Origin: Paraspadella gotoi
Taxonomy: Eukaryota; Chaetognatha
Assembly: GCA_051294375.1 (NCBI GenBank)
Contig: CM119265.1
Coordinates: forward strand, 29,226,540-29,290,539
Direction: 5' to 3'
Length of the DNA stretch: 64,000 nt
Under the pieces are notes generated by a model. The model was not told the origin of the DNA, made no database searches, and worked only from the letters and a program-made list of their open reading frames with translations. This document shows positions 33,302-44,490 of the stretch, piece by piece. How positions within the stretch are numbered: position 1 is the first letter of the stretch; each line of letters begins with the position of its first letter. Both the position numbers and the translations under genes were made by a program.

Positions 33302-33412
33302 GCCTTAGCCTTAGCTTTAGCCTTAACCTTAGCCCTTATCCCTACTTTATGTCTACCTTAGCCTTAGTCTTAGCATTAGCCTTAGCCCTAACCATTATCC
33401 GTACTCTATTTT
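33302..33412 (+). repeat. Degenerate CCTTAG hexamers
   Basis: GCCTTAGCCTTAG, CCTTAACCTTAGCC and CCTTATCCCTAC words in two blocks. Confidence 0.6.
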
Positions 33413-33517
33413 AGCCTTTGCCATTATTGTTACAATATCTGAGTATAAGAATTAGTTTTCTGTGACAATTATGCTGTATCTGTCTTTTTGTTTTCAGAAA
33501 AATTTTTTAACAAAACC

Positions 33518-34540
33518 TTCCTATTAATATTAACTTGCTATTNNNNNNNNNNNNNNNNNNNNNNNNNNNNNNNNNNNNNNNNNNNNNNNNNNNNNNNNNN
33601 NNNNNNNNNNNNNNNNNNNNNNNNNNNNNNNNNNNNNNNNNNNNNNNNNNNNNNNNNNNNNNNNNNNNNNNNNNNNNNNNNNNNNNNNNNNNNNNNNNNN
33701 NNNNNNNNNNNNNNNNNNNNNNNNNNNNNNNNNNNNNNNNNNNNNNNNNNNNNNNNNNNNNNNNNNNNNNNNNNNNNNNNNNNNNNNNNNNNNNNNNNNN
33801 NNNNNNNNNNNNNNNNNNNNNNNNNNNNNNNNNNNNNNNNNNNNNNNNNNNNNNNNNNNNNNNNNNNNNNNNNNNNNNNNNNNNNNNNNNNNNNNNNNNN
33901 NNNNNNNNNNNNNNNNNNNNNNNNNNNNNNNNNNNNNNNNNNNNNNNNNNNNNNNNNNNNNNNNNNNNNNNNNNNNNNNNNNNNNNNNNNNNNNNNNNNN
34001 NNNNNNNNNNNNNNNNNNNNNNNNNNNNNNNNNNNNNNNNNNNNNNNNNNNNNNNNNNNNNNNNNNNNNNNNNNNNNNNNNNNNNNNNNNNNNNNNNNNN
34101 NNNNNNNNNNNNNNNNNNNNNNNNNNNNNNNNNNNNNNNNNNNNNNNNNNNNNNNNNNNNNNNNNNNNNNNNNNNNNNNNNNNNNNNNNNNNNNNNNNNN
34201 NNNNNNNNNNNNNNNNNNNNNNNNNNNNNNNNNNNNNNNNNNNNNNNNNNNNNNNNNNNNNNNNNNNNNNNNNNNNNNNNNNNNNNNNNNNNNNNNNNNN
34301 NNNNNNNNNNNNNNNNNNNNNNNNNNNNNNNNNNNNNNNNNNNNNNNNNNNNNNNNNNNNNNNNNNNNNNNNNNNNNNNNNNNNNNNNNNNNNNNNNNNN
34401 NNNNNNNNNNNNNNNNNNNNNNNNNNNNNNNNNNNNNNNNNNNNNAATATGTAATGATTTACCTTTCTATTTAATATTACCTTCCTATTAAGATATTACG
34501 CGTTCCGTATTATTATATCCTTCCTATTAATATTACCTAT
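33518..34540. repeat. CCTTCCTATTAATATTA repeat array mostly hidden by a 903-N gap
   Basis: Left edge AACCTTCCTATTAATATTAA; right edge has TACCTTCCTATTAAGATATT, TATCCTTCCTATTAATATTA and CCTATCTATTAATA. Confidence 0.7.
33543..34445. other. Assembly gap, 903 N
   Basis: The largest gap in the window. Confidence 0.95.
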
Positions 34541-35203
34541 CTATTAATAGTGGTACGTTGCCTAGTTAATGATTAGCCCGTGTGTCGGTATTATTAGTAA
34601 CCTTCTTTGCTTAGCAAAATGATTTTTAAAATAACATTCATTTTGCCTTCTCAATCAGACCAGTTGATGCATCTGTTCCACATATTTCTGTCGAGTTACT
34701 AAAAATTCCCCCATAGCAAGGCGCGTCATGCTGCTCTGTTTTCCTAGCTTTAACTTAGACAACAACTATCTTAACTGGTCTATAAGAAATACAGTTAGGG
34801 CTATACATAATTCGCGTCCCTTAGTGTGCACAAAGACTTGATGCCTCATTAGCACATCAAATTCTCCAGTCCCTGATTAGTCTAATTTTACAATTTGATA
34901 GCTACCTCTAGTTTTCTGATTGCGTTTCTTTACTTACATATCAAAAAGGGACATCTTTTTGAGTATGTCGTAGGGGCGTTCCAATAAGCGACCATAAGCA
35001 CGGTAAAAACACCTGTTTGATTATTCTTGTGCACTTCTTCTATTAATAATCAGTAATAATTTTCTATTCGCGGTTTGTACGTTTAAGCGTGACCAGTTTC
35101 TAGCCAAAGTTGTGTATAGTGCCAACTGGCGCCTCGACTGTCGCAAGTAAAGGTGACTGCAAATAAAGAGTTCGTGCTGTAGAAATGCGGTCTTCTCGGT
35201 TTT
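34541..35203. other. Mostly unique DNA, no gene found
   Basis: Less repetitive than most of the window. GCAAATAAAGAGTTCG at 35159 carries a possible poly(A) signal. Nothing recognised. Confidence 0.35.
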
Positions 35204-36089
35204 AAAAGAGGGGGAAGTGGAAAAAAATTGGAAGTGTCGGAAAGGAGGAAGAGGGAGAGAGAAACAAGGGAGGAAGAAAAGGAAGATGGAAAGAGGAATG
35301 GAATGGATTAGGGAAACTGGAATAAGTAAAATAGAGAGCGAGGAAAGGGAAAATGAATAAAAAGAGATAATGTGGAAAAAAGATGGAAGGAACTGATGAA
35401 TGGGTCAATGAAAGAATAAAAGTGAGAGAGAAATCTCATAAAAGGAAAAGAAAATCCAATTTTGAAGGAATTCAATGAGATAAGAAAGAAAAACTCGGCG
35501 AAACTTAAGAATAACTTTTTTTTAAATTAAAGAAAAAAGAAATAAAATTTAAGAAAAAAGTTACATTGTGGTTTTGTTTTGACTCGAATTTTTTTATTAA
35601 TTTGTTTTATCTTTTTTTTCAGTGATAAATGGAAAAATTTGGCCCGAATGAAAAATAAAGACTAATTGATTATAAACAAAAGAATGAAAAATTATTTCTT
35701 GGCAAAAACAAAAACTTAAACAATTTTTTTTTAAAATCACTAGAAGCTAAAAGAGAAAAAAAAACATTGTACTCTGAAAAAAAAAATAAAGCCTAAACAT
35801 AAAAAAACAACAACAATAAAAACAACAACAAAAACAACAACAACAGCAGCACATTTTATAAACGCCTAACCAAGCTTAATATACTAAGGATTAAACCAAA
35901 TTAAAGAAGTTGACATCTACACTCAACAAATCTTTACAAAAACAAAAAATTCAAAAGTGAACATCAACACAAAACAAATAAAATTGCACTCAACATCTTT
36001 TAACTATTTTTTTCATCTTTAAGCGACTTTCTTTTTTCTTTCTTTTTTGTGGTGTTTGTCTCCATTACTCCAGACCAAAACTGAGATAA

Positions 36090-36123
<34 letters not shown>

Positions 36124-37252
36124 NNNNNNNNNNNNNNNNNNNNNNNNNGAGGAGGAGAGGGAGGCAAAGAAACAAAACAAGAAAATATATGAAAGAGAGA
36201 AAAAGGAAAGTCCAGGACTCTAAAAATAGAAAAAAGGAATGGAAGACGCCCAAAACATCAGACTATGTGGGCAGGGAACCGAGAGAGAGAGAGAGAGAGA
36301 CGGAGATGAGAGGAGAGATGAGAAGAGAGAGAGAGGGAGAGAGAGAGGGAGAGAGAGAGATATATTCTCAGTATATTGTAGTCTGGAATAATGGAGACAA
36401 CACCACAAAAAAGAAAGAAAAAAAAAGTCGCCTTAAAGATGAAAAAAATAGTTGCAATTTTATTTGTTTTGTGTTGATGTTCACTTTGAAATTTTTTTTG
36501 TTTTTGTTAAAAGATTTGTTGAGTGTAGATGTCAACTTCTTTAATTTTGGTTAATCCTAGTAATTAAGTTGGTTAGGGCGTTTATAAAAATGTGGCTGCT
36601 GTTGTTTGTGTTTTTGTTGTTGTTTTTATTGTTTGTTGTTTTTTATGTTTAGGCTTTATTCTTTTTTTCAGAGGTACAAGTGTTTTTTTTTCTCTTTTTA
36701 GCTTCTAGTGATTTAAAAAAAAAATTGTTTTAAGTTTTGTTTTTGCCAAGAAAAATTTTTCATTCTTTTGTTTATAATCAATTAGTCTTTATTTTTCATT
36801 CGGGCAATTTTGCCATTTATCACATGAAAAAAAAAGGATAAAACACAATTAATAAAAAAATTCGAGTCAAAACAAAACCACAATGGTAACTTTTTTTCTA
36901 AATTTTATCTTCTTTTTCTTTTATAAATTTAAAAAAAAAAACGTTATTCTTAAGTTTCGCCGAGTTTTTTCTTTCTTATCTCATTGAATTCTTTAAAATT
37001 GATTTTCTTTTCCTTTTATGAGATTTTCTCTCACTTTTATTCTTTCATTGACCCCATTCATCAGTTCCTTTTCCATCTTTTTTCCACATTACTCTTTTTA
37101 TTCATTTTCCTTTCCTCGCTCTCTATTTTACTTATTCAGTTTCCCTAATCCATTCCATTCTCTTTCCATCTTCCTTTTCTTCCTCCCTGTTTCTCTCTCC
37201 CATCTTCCTCCTTTCCGACACTTCAATTTTTTTCCAACTTCCCCCTCTTTTC
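35204..37252. repeat. Palindrome P2, ~2.0 kb, centre ~36228, containing a 25-N gap
   Basis: GAAGTGTCGG at 35231-35240 pairs with CCGACACTTC at 37215-37224. GGTGTTTGTCTCCATTACTC (36051-36070) pairs with its reverse complement near 36390-36410. Inner sequence of the arms (35560-35980 and 36450-36900) also matches with indels. The outer edges are AGAGGGGGAAG (left) and CTTCCCCCTCT (right). The central ~200 bp is (CT)n, gap, and (GA)n. Confidence 0.8.
36124..36148. other. Assembly gap, 25 N
   Basis: Near the centre of P2, between (CT)n and GA-rich DNA. Confidence 0.95.
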
Positions 37253-37823
37253 AACTCCGTCCCTGTTTTCTTACTTTCTACCCCCTATTTTCCACTTCCT
37301 ATTTCTTCCACCTCCCTCTTCTTTCCACTTCCCCCCTTCTTTTACTTCCCCCTTTTTTCCGCTTTCTTCATTTCTTTATAACTTCCGCTTTTCTACTTTC
37401 CCCCATTTTAAACTTTTCCCCAATTTTTCCATCTCCAATTCTTTTCCACTTACCCCACTTGTCAAATTCCCCTTTTTCCAATTCCTTCCCTCTTTTCCCT
37501 TCTCACTTTTCCCATTCCCCCCTCTTTTCCACTTTCCCCCACTTTTCCAACTTCCCCCCTCTTTTCTCATTTTCAATTTATTTTCCACTTCCCCTTCAAC
37601 CTTTCAGTTTCCAGTTTCATCGGTGGAGGAGGAAAAAATCCCCGGAAACCGAATCTCTTTGAATAGAAAATCAGCGTTTCGCTCTCGGGTCGGGGCTGAG
37701 GTGCGGGCCTAGGTAGGGCGAGGGGGCTAACGAATGGATTTCGGGTCTCGGCCACGCCCATTTCCTCTTTCTCTTCCACCTCTTATTTCATTTCTTCTTC
37801 TTCTTCTTCCTCTTCCCCGCTTC

Positions 37824-37861
<38 letters not shown>

Positions 37862-38700
37862 CTTACGCTCTCAGCCTTATCTCACTATTTTTTTTGCTAA
37901 TAACTTCTTTGTTGTGTAATGTTATCCGCCCTAGGGGTCCGTTAAAAATAATAATACATACAAACATTTACATATGTATATATAGTAGAATCTAATAGGT
38001 TTATAACTATTCATTTTCATTTTATATATATTTTTTATATAAATGTTTACTGTTTAGCCTTCAGTCAATTCTTACTATGTTTTTCATTTCAACATCCATG
38101 CGATTTCTATTCCAATTTAGTTGCACCGTGGAGCAAATCAATAAGTCACTTTTTGTTTTGTAAGTTAGTCTGTCTGTCTGTATGTCTGTCTGTCTATCTA
38201 TCGGTCCAGCCAATTCACATTATAAATGTTTACAACTCAGATAATACTATATCAATTTGCATGTATAGCACTCTTGTAAAGTCACTTAAAAAGCTATGAC
38301 ATGACCGTTAATTAAATTAATTAAATTAATTAAATTCCATGAAAAATGAAAACTCTACGTCCCCTTAATTGCGTCACTTGTTCACATAGACACGTTAAAA
38401 CCCGAAATATGAAAAAAAAGTCTCTACAGTGCGACACTTTTAAATTCCTCTTTTTCTTTTCTCTCGTTTCTATTTTTTTCTCACTCCTACAGTCGTCCCC
38501 TTTTGTTCCCGCTGAGAGATTCAACTCGTAAAATCGTTTTATTTTACGATTTCATTTTTTATTCATTTAATGTTTGTTTTTCTTTTCTTAAAAAAAATTA
38601 AAAACTATTAAGAATTATTTGTTTATTCTTTATTCACAAAAAGAAACTTTTTTTCTCGATGAATAATATATTTGTGAAAAATTCCATAATTATTCTCCCT
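37253..38700. other. Pyrimidine-rich then AT-rich non-coding stretch
   Basis: TTTTCCACTTCCCCC-like degenerate repeats run to 37610. A GC-rich patch at 37677-37760 (GGGTCGGGGCTGAGGTGCGG) has no frame of note. (CT)n at 37827-37860. (GTCT)n at 38168-38200 and TTAATTAAATTAATTAAA at 38310-38335 resemble parts of R1. Confidence 0.5.
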
Positions 38701-38710
38701 CACCTTTGCT

Positions 38711-38714
<4 letters not shown>

Positions 38715-38745
<31 letters not shown>

Positions 38746-38830
38746 CTTCTTCCTCTCTCTCTTCCTCTCCTCTCTCTCTCTCTCTCTCCTCTATCTCCTC
38801 TTCTCTCTCTCTTTCCTCTATCCCTTCTAT
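38715..38830 (+). repeat. (CT)n cluster
   Basis: Interrupted CT dimers. Confidence 0.9.
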
Positions 38831-38885
38831 TTCACTATTCTCAACCGCCTTTTACATGTTAATCATCGTCGTAAGCCATTTTTGA

Positions 38886-38975
38886 TGTCGTCGTCGTCGT
38901 CGTCGTCGTCATCGACTCCCGTCGTCATCGTCCGTCCGTCAGTCGTCGTCATCGTCGTCGTCGTCGTCGTCCAAA
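38886..38975 (+). repeat. (CGT)n array
   Basis: CGT triplets with CCGTCAGTC interruptions. Confidence 0.9.
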
Positions 38976-39299
38976 ATCGTCGCGTCAAATTCGCGTCATT
39001 TTTGGTTTCGCGATTCATTTTTTTCCTTCGTTTTTTTTTAAATAATTTTTTCGGTTTAGTTTTCTCGTTTATATTTGATGTTAACCTAAGTTTTCATAAT
39101 TTAATATTTATTAAATTTGTTTTTGTCACAAGCAAAATGTTTTTAACCTTATACTAACTTTTTTAATAGAATAAAAAAAACAAAATGAAAACAAAAACAG
39201 TCTCAATTAAATTAATTAATTAAATTTTCTGCGATTTTTTGTTCAATATTTTTTTCATCAAGTAAATTCTACTCTTTTGTGTTAATAATTATTTGTGCG

Positions 39300-39545
39300 C
39301 CTTTCTTCTTTTTTTTTCCTTTTTCGCCTTTCTTTTCTCATCTTTTTTCGCCTTTCTTTTCTTATTTTTATTCGCCTTTCTTTTCTTATCTTTTTTCGCT
39401 TTTCTTTTTTTATCTTTTTTCGCCTTTCTTTTCTCATCTTTTTTCGCCTTTCTTTTCTTATCTTTTTTCGCCTTTCTTTTCTTATCTTTTTTCGCCTTTC
39501 TTTTCTTATTATTTTTCGCCTTTCTTTTATTATCTTTTTCGCCTT
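39300..39545 (+). repeat. 24-bp minisatellite, ~10 copies
   Basis: The unit TTTTTTCGCCTTTCTTTTCT plus TATC. A multiple of three, so three frames stay open (up to 220 codons, Phe/Leu/Ser), all low-complexity. Confidence 0.9.
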
Positions 39546-39675
39546 CTCTACGCGTCTTTCTTTTATCAAGTTGCGCCTTTTTTAAGATGTCAAGTTTCAG
39601 TGCGTAAAAAGTCTTTCTTCCGGTTGACGATTTTGAATTCGTTTCTCTTCACTTTGGTGGGCAACGTCTTTTTTA

Positions 39676-39714
<39 letters not shown>

Positions 39715-39840
39715 TCATTATCATTGTCATCGTCGTCGTCATCATCGTCGTCATCGTCGTCATCATAGCAGTCATCGTCGTCATCATCGTCATCATCGTC
39801 GTAGTCATCGTCGTCGTCATCTTCGTCATCGTCGTCGCCA
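39676..39840 (+). repeat. (CGT)n and (CAT)n triplet array
   Basis: About 11 CGT triplets, then ATCGTCGTCATC words. Confidence 0.9.
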
Positions 39841-40022
39841 ACGTTACGAAAAATAATCAGAAAAAAATTAAAAAGGAAAAAAATATCAGTTTATTCTTCT
39901 TTTTTTATCTTTTTTATCAAAATTCATGTAAATTTAGTTGACTGACAATTGATATTCGTCTTTCATCAGAAAACGACGATTACGACGACGATAACGACGA
40001 CGAAGATTAGGATGATGATGAT

Positions 40023-40027
<5 letters not shown>

Positions 40028-40111
<84 letters not shown>
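40028..40111 (+). repeat. (CT)n microsatellite
   Basis: About 41 uninterrupted dimers. Confidence 0.95.
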
Positions 40112-40113
<2 letters not shown>

Positions 40114-40240
40114 CTGGGAGAGGTTTGGTCAAGAAAGTTGAAATGTATTATTGGGTAGAAAGAAATAAGTAATATGAATATAATTAATTTTAATGTATTT
40201 TTATGTAAATTAAACAAGGGAACATGAGTTTTAAAGTTTA

Positions 40241-40490
40241 ATCACTGTTGTTATCTTGTAAGAAAGACTGAGGCCTTAATCTATCAACTCAGGCCTTAAT
40301 CTATCAACTGAGGTCTTAATCTATCAACTGAGGCCTTAATCTATCAACTGAGACCTTAATCTATCAACTGAGGCCTTAATCTATCAACTGAGACCTTAAT
40401 CTATCAACTGAGGCCTTAATCTATCAACGCCTGTCAGAAGTCAAGGAAAGATGATAGCTTATTTAATGAATAAAAGGATAATTTTAAAAC
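40241..40490 (+). repeat. Interspersed family R2, copy 3, with an internal 20-bp array
   Basis: Flanks match R2 (TTATCTTGTAAGAAAGACTG on the left; GCCTGTCAGAAGTCAAGG, ATAGCTTATTTAATGAATAA and GGATAATTTT on the right). Between them the GAGGCCCTAAACCACCAAA segment is replaced by eight tandem 20-mers. Confidence 0.6.
40269..40428 (+). repeat. Perfect-period 20-bp minisatellite, 8 copies
   Basis: The unit is GAGGCCTTAATCTATCAACT. Only positions 1 and 4-5 vary among copies (GAGGCC, CAGGCC, GAGGTC, GAGACC). Head-to-tail without spacers, so it is not CRISPR-like. It sits exactly inside an R2 copy. Confidence 0.9.
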
Positions 40491-40733
40491 TTATTAGTTT
40501 TATGTTTTAATTTTATGAATTAACCTCTTGATATTTTTTTTCATATCTACTTTGAATACTCCTTCTATTTCAAATTGAATATCATTACTATTTTGTGTTC
40601 AGGGTAAAAAAAATCATTGTACAAAGAAATTAGTAAATCCACTTTGTTTGTTTAAATTTTGTGCAAAGAAAAATAGAAATCGTGGGAAAGTGGAAATGGT
40701 TTCTGGAATGGAAGGAAGAGGGGGTGGAAATAA

Positions 40734-40734
<1 letters not shown>

Positions 40735-40767
<33 letters not shown>

Positions 40768-40794
40768 GAGACAAGAGGAGAGAGAGAGAGAGAG

Positions 40795-40840
<46 letters not shown>
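40735..40840 (+). repeat. (GA)n cluster
   Basis: Interrupted by GCGAG, GAGGAGACAAG and AACAG. Confidence 0.9.
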
Positions 40841-40842
<2 letters not shown>

Positions 40843-40929
40843 TAAATAAAACGGTTTTTCTTTTTTTTCTATTATCAAAACATAAAATTACAATTGATAT
40901 TCAATCTAAGTTTGCTGAGAATTAAGTTC

Positions 40930-41040
40930 GATTGAAAATCAACAGGGTTCTGTCATGTTATTATGTTATTAACTTGTAAGAAAGATGGAAGACAAAACCA
41001 ACCATAATTTGACCTAAGTCAGAATTAAATTAAATGGAAT
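40930..41040 (+). repeat. Interspersed family R2, copy 4, diverged
   Basis: GATTGAAAATCAACAGGGTT, TGTCATGTTATTATG, TTAACTTGTAAGAAAGATGG and CCTAAGTCAG follow the R2 order. Confidence 0.4.
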
Positions 41041-41341
41041 TAATGAAAATATAAAAATATTTTGATTAGAGAACGAAAAATATTGAAAGAGTAGCTGATT
41101 GGTCACAAAAGAAAACTTCAATGGGTTTTTTTGAAAGAAAATATGGAAATTTTATGAATGAAGAGATAACTTACAAATTCGTTAATAAGTTAAATAAGTA
41201 AAATTAGGAATTGTCATGAGAGATGAAAAAATCTAAATACTTCAAAATCTATGGTGCAACTTCCAAAGTTATGGCGAGGGCAATTGTGTGCAAGCATTTC
41301 GTGTCTCTGAAAATTGTTGAGACAAAACGAATTAAGACGAA

Positions 41342-41345
<4 letters not shown>

Positions 41346-41432
<87 letters not shown>
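41346..41432 (+). repeat. (GA)n microsatellite
   Basis: About 43 uninterrupted dimers, the longest clean run seen. Confidence 0.95.
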
Positions 41433-41433
<1 letters not shown>

Positions 41434-41607
41434 AGGAAGAAAAATGGGAAAACCTTCGGAAAAAGAGGAAAGGAATAAAAAGAATGGGAAAATAAAGAGA
41501 AGAGGATAAAGAGGAAACAGGGAAAGAACAGATACGAAAAAAAAAGATTAAAAAAGAATAAAAAAAGATTAAAAAAAGACATAAAAAGTAGAAAATAAAC
41601 AAGTTAG

Positions 41608-41660
41608 AGCGAACAATGCCGGATCAGCCGACGATCATTCAATAGCTAATTAATTAATTA
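41608..41660 (-). repeat. R1 tail fragment
   Basis: The reverse complement gives the R1 tail: GATCGTCGGCTGATCCGGC, ATTGTTCGCTCTAACTTGT, preceded by the AATTAATT block. Confidence 0.5.
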
Positions 41661-41774
41661 ATTAAAAAATAAAAAACATAAAATAGTAGTTTCTATTTTA
41701 ACTTATTTCCACCCAGACGATTTCATAATTAATTGATTAGTTAATTAATGCAGCTTGTATTTACATTAAAATAA

Positions 41775-41915
41775 AAAAAAACAAGTTTGAGCAAACGATG
41801 ACGGAACTGCCCACGATCATTATCGGTTATTAATTAATTAATAATTAAATTATTCAAGTTAATTAATTAATTAATTAGGCAATTAATGAATTAATTTGAT
41901 CTCAAAAGTTTGTTT
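41775..41915 (-). repeat. R1 tail fragment, longer
   Basis: The reverse complement contains GATCAAATTAATTCATTAAT, TTGCCTAATTAATTAA, CGATAATGATCGTGGGCAG and TTTGCTCAAACTTGTTTTTT. It matches 63330-63440 well. A second R1 tail lies about 115 bp away in the same orientation. Confidence 0.55.
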
Positions 41916-41999
41916 TTAGGTCTTTTTGACAAAAGCAATGACGACGATGAGAATAATGCCGATAACGATTGACTTGATCGATTGACTTATTAATTAATT

Positions 42000-42198
42000 A
42001 TTGATTAATTAATATAAAAGGAAAAAGACTAAGTGATTATGCTCCTTTTTCTTTTTATATTCATTGTAATTGCAAGATGTTTTAATTAATCAAATATTTA
42101 ATCAGTTAATTAATTAATTATAATTGACTTATTTAATCAATTAATTAACTTGAATTATTTAATTATTTGCATTGTTTGCTCAAACTTGTTTTTAATTT
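42000..42198 (+). repeat. R1 tail fragment in opposite orientation, with (TTAA)-rich block
   Basis: An AATTAATTAATT-rich stretch ends in TTGCATTGTTTGCTCAAACT and TGTTTTTAATTTAAAC, the R1 3' end. The GATCGTGGGCAGATCC part is missing. Confidence 0.4.
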
Positions 42199-42480
42199 AA
42201 ACTTATGGCATTTTTAAAAAAAGAAGCCCCCTTGCTGCGGCTCCTGAAGCAGCGGACTCAAACAAACACACAAAACTCGTATATTTTGCTGCTTCCATCA
42301 TCGTTTTATTCGTCACTCCTTTTGTCGTCGCTCTCACCGCCGCTACTGCTTCCTCCATCGTTCAAATTATCGTCGTCGTTTCTGTCGATCCCGATCCTGA
42401 CGGAGACTTAATTCTTTCTCTCGCTGAGTCACCCAGCAAGCCAGAATTTTATTGTTGCAAAAGTAGCGTCATGAAAAATG
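42199..42480. other. Triplet-containing non-coding stretch
   Basis: TCATCGTTTTATTCGTC and CCATCGTTCAAATTATCG; the latter recurs at 42597-42615 with the following CGTCGTCGTTTNTGTC, so a ~55-bp segment is duplicated on both sides of the CCCTAA block. Confidence 0.4.
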
Positions 42481-42576
42481 ACCCTAATCCCAACCCTAAT
42501 CACAACCCTAATCCCTAACCCTAATCCCAACCATAATCCCTAATATCTATCCCCTAAACTAACCTTATCCCTAACC
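42481..42576 (+). repeat. Telomere-like CCCTAA/CCCTAATC motifs, degenerate
   Basis: ACCCTAATCCCAACCCTAAT and similar 8-12-base words, ~10 copies. Confidence 0.6.
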
Positions 42577-42724
42577 GAATCCCGAAACAATTAATCCATT
42601 GTTCAAATTATCGTCGTCGTTTTTGTCAATCCCGATCCTGACTCTAAGTCATCCAGCCAGAGAGAGAGCGAGAGAGATTCGCTGCTCCGGCATCGATGAT
42701 TGAAAAGGCCCAAAATTTTAGGTA

Positions 42725-42915
42725 AATCGCTCAATTTAGTGGTGATGGACAGACAGACAGACTGTCAGACAGACAGATGTACGGGCGAACATCATTTATT
42801 TTGCATAATTTATCAAATTTCGATAATATGACATGAACTAAGTGACTTACCAACAAAATAGTGGGGTTGGACCGACCAAGTGAATTATAATGCCGGAATC
42901 TGCTGTGAGCAGATC
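42725..42915 (-). repeat. R1 head fragment
   Basis: The reverse complement starts GTCGGATCTGCTCACAGC, then ATTATAATTCACTTGGTCGG, TTTTGTTGGTAAGTCACTTA, TCATGTCATATTATCG, AATTATGCAAAATAAATGAT and a TCTGTCTGTC run. It is aligned with the first ~190 bp of copies 1 and 62697. Confidence 0.6.
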
Positions 42916-43142
42916 CGACGAAAAAGAAGAAAAAAAAAAGAAAAAGAAAAAAAAGTTGAGTTTAAGCGAAGAATGAAGAAGAAGAAAAGATAAGAAGGAA
43001 AATAAAACGGAAAATGAAAAAAAAAAAAAATAGAATAAAAAAAATAAAATTACTAAAGAAAATAAAATTTCAAACAAAAGAAAAAAGAAAAAAAAAGAAA
43101 AACAATTTTTTCGTCCAACAAAATGGTTTATTTTGCGCAAAA

Positions 43143-43530
43143 TCTTATTTTTGTCATCATCGTCGTCATCATCGTCGTTGTCGTCGTCGTCGTTATCATC
43201 ATCGTCAAACTTCGTGTTTTTTCTCCCCTTTCGTTATCCGTCGATACGATTTGACTAAATTAACCGATGAAATTTTAGAAAACAAGCAAATCAAATATGT
43301 TGTTGTTGTTGTTGTCGTCATCATCGTCATCATCATAGTCGTCGTCGTCATCATCGTCATCATCAAAATCGGCGTCGTCATCATCGTCATCCTTGTCGTC
43401 ATCATCTTTGGCGTCATCATCATCATCATCATCATCATCGTCATTATTGTTGTTGTCGTCATCGTTGTTGTCATCACCTTCGTCATCATCATAGTCGTCG
43501 TCATCATCTTCATCGTCGTCGTCGTCGCCC
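43143..43530 (+). repeat. GTC/ATC triplet array
   Basis: CGTCATCATCGTC words over ~390 bp with a non-repetitive insert at 43205-43295. Confidence 0.85.
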
Positions 43531-43591
43531 GATTTTGCGTATCGAATCGTATCTCGTGTCTCAAGAGAATTTTCATGGTCGCGAGAGAATT

Positions 43592-43850
43592 TAGTGGCCT
43601 TGGCCTCTCAAGGGGGAACTCTGGCCTCTCAAGGGGGACAGAAGGGGGGAACTCTCGCTTCTCAAGGGGGAGTAAAAGATAGTTTTGGTTTTTTAAGGGG
43701 ATAAAGAGATAAAAAAAAAGTGTTGGAATCTCGTTGGCTTCTTAAAAATTGAAAATAGAAGGAAGAGGAAATTTTGGTATAAGGGGTAATCTTGGCCTCT
43801 TAAGGGAGAGAGAAAGCGACTGTTTGGCCTTCTAAGGAGGTAGAAAAGGA
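43592..43850 (+). repeat. Degenerate GGCCTCTCAAGGGGGA repeats
   Basis: CTTGGCCTCTCAAGGGGGA, CTCGCTTCTCAAGGGGGA, CTTGGCCTCTTAAGGGAGA and others at irregular spacing. Confidence 0.6.
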
Positions 43851-44067
43851 AGCTTTGTCCTATTGAAAAACCACTTAAGGGGTTTGTAAGTAGAGAATTG
43901 TATTTTTTTTAAACGGGGTCTTAGGTTTTTTGCTTCTAATTTTTTTTTCTTAAATATATATATTTTATTTTTTTCATTTTTTTGGGAGGATGGAAGTGAA
44001 ATTAAAACTTTAGAAGAAACGCTACCTAATCTTTGTTTATAATTTTTGTCAAGAATATAACACTTAC

Positions 44068-44071
<4 letters not shown>

Positions 44072-44134
<63 letters not shown>

Positions 44135-44154
44135 GAGAGAGAGAAAGAGAGAGA
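44072..44154 (+). repeat. (GA)n microsatellite
   Basis: About 27 dimers, then interrupted. Confidence 0.95.
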
Positions 44155-44215
44155 TATTTTTCCTTAAAAATAAAACAACTCATTAATTCGTCTTTTCTTT
44201 TTATTTTATTTTCAG

Positions 44216-44389
44216 ATTCAATTTTTATTCAAGAAAAATGAAACCATAATGAACAACAACAACAACAACATCAGCAACGCGACGGGATTAACATCAAAAG
44301 TCGCAACAGCATCAAAAGCTCCAGCAGCTTTAACAGCAGCGGACGCCGCGGAAGCCGCGGGCGCAGCCTCTTCGATTCGGAACGAATAA
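44216..44389 (+). CDS. Possible exon with a 46-codon Asn/Ala-rich ORF behind an acceptor-like site
   Basis: A T-rich tract ends in TTTTCAG at 44209-44215, a good 3' splice acceptor. Downstream an ORF runs from ATG 44249 to TAA 44387-44389. It starts with an Asn run and ends Ala-rich (AADAAEAAGAA). It lies 590 bases upstream of the 614-codon ORF on the same strand, so it could be a 5' exon or upstream ORF of that gene. No matching donor was established. A similar arrangement (acceptor followed by ATTCA and CAACA-rich sequence) occurs at 6108. It could equally be a chance CAA/GCA-repeat ORF. Confidence 0.22.
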   Translation: MQFLFKKNETIMNNNNNNISNATGLTSKVATASKAPAALTAADAAEAAGAASSIRNE

Positions 44390-44430
44390 AAGAGAGAAAA
44401 AGGATTAAAAGAAAAGAAAGAAAAGAAAAA

Positions 44431-44433
44431 GAA

Positions 44434-44490
<57 letters not shown>

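Noticed and set aside
33488-34491. Frames of over 300 codons across 33.5-34.5 kb
   Set aside because: They consist almost entirely of N from a 903-base gap.
39279-39941. 220-codon hydrophobic frame that looks like a multi-pass membrane protein
   Set aside because: It runs through a 24-bp minisatellite and a CGT/CAT triplet array; other frames over the same repeat are also open.
40269-40428. CRISPR-like array of 20-bp repeats
   Set aside because: Units are contiguous with no spacers, and the context is eukaryotic.
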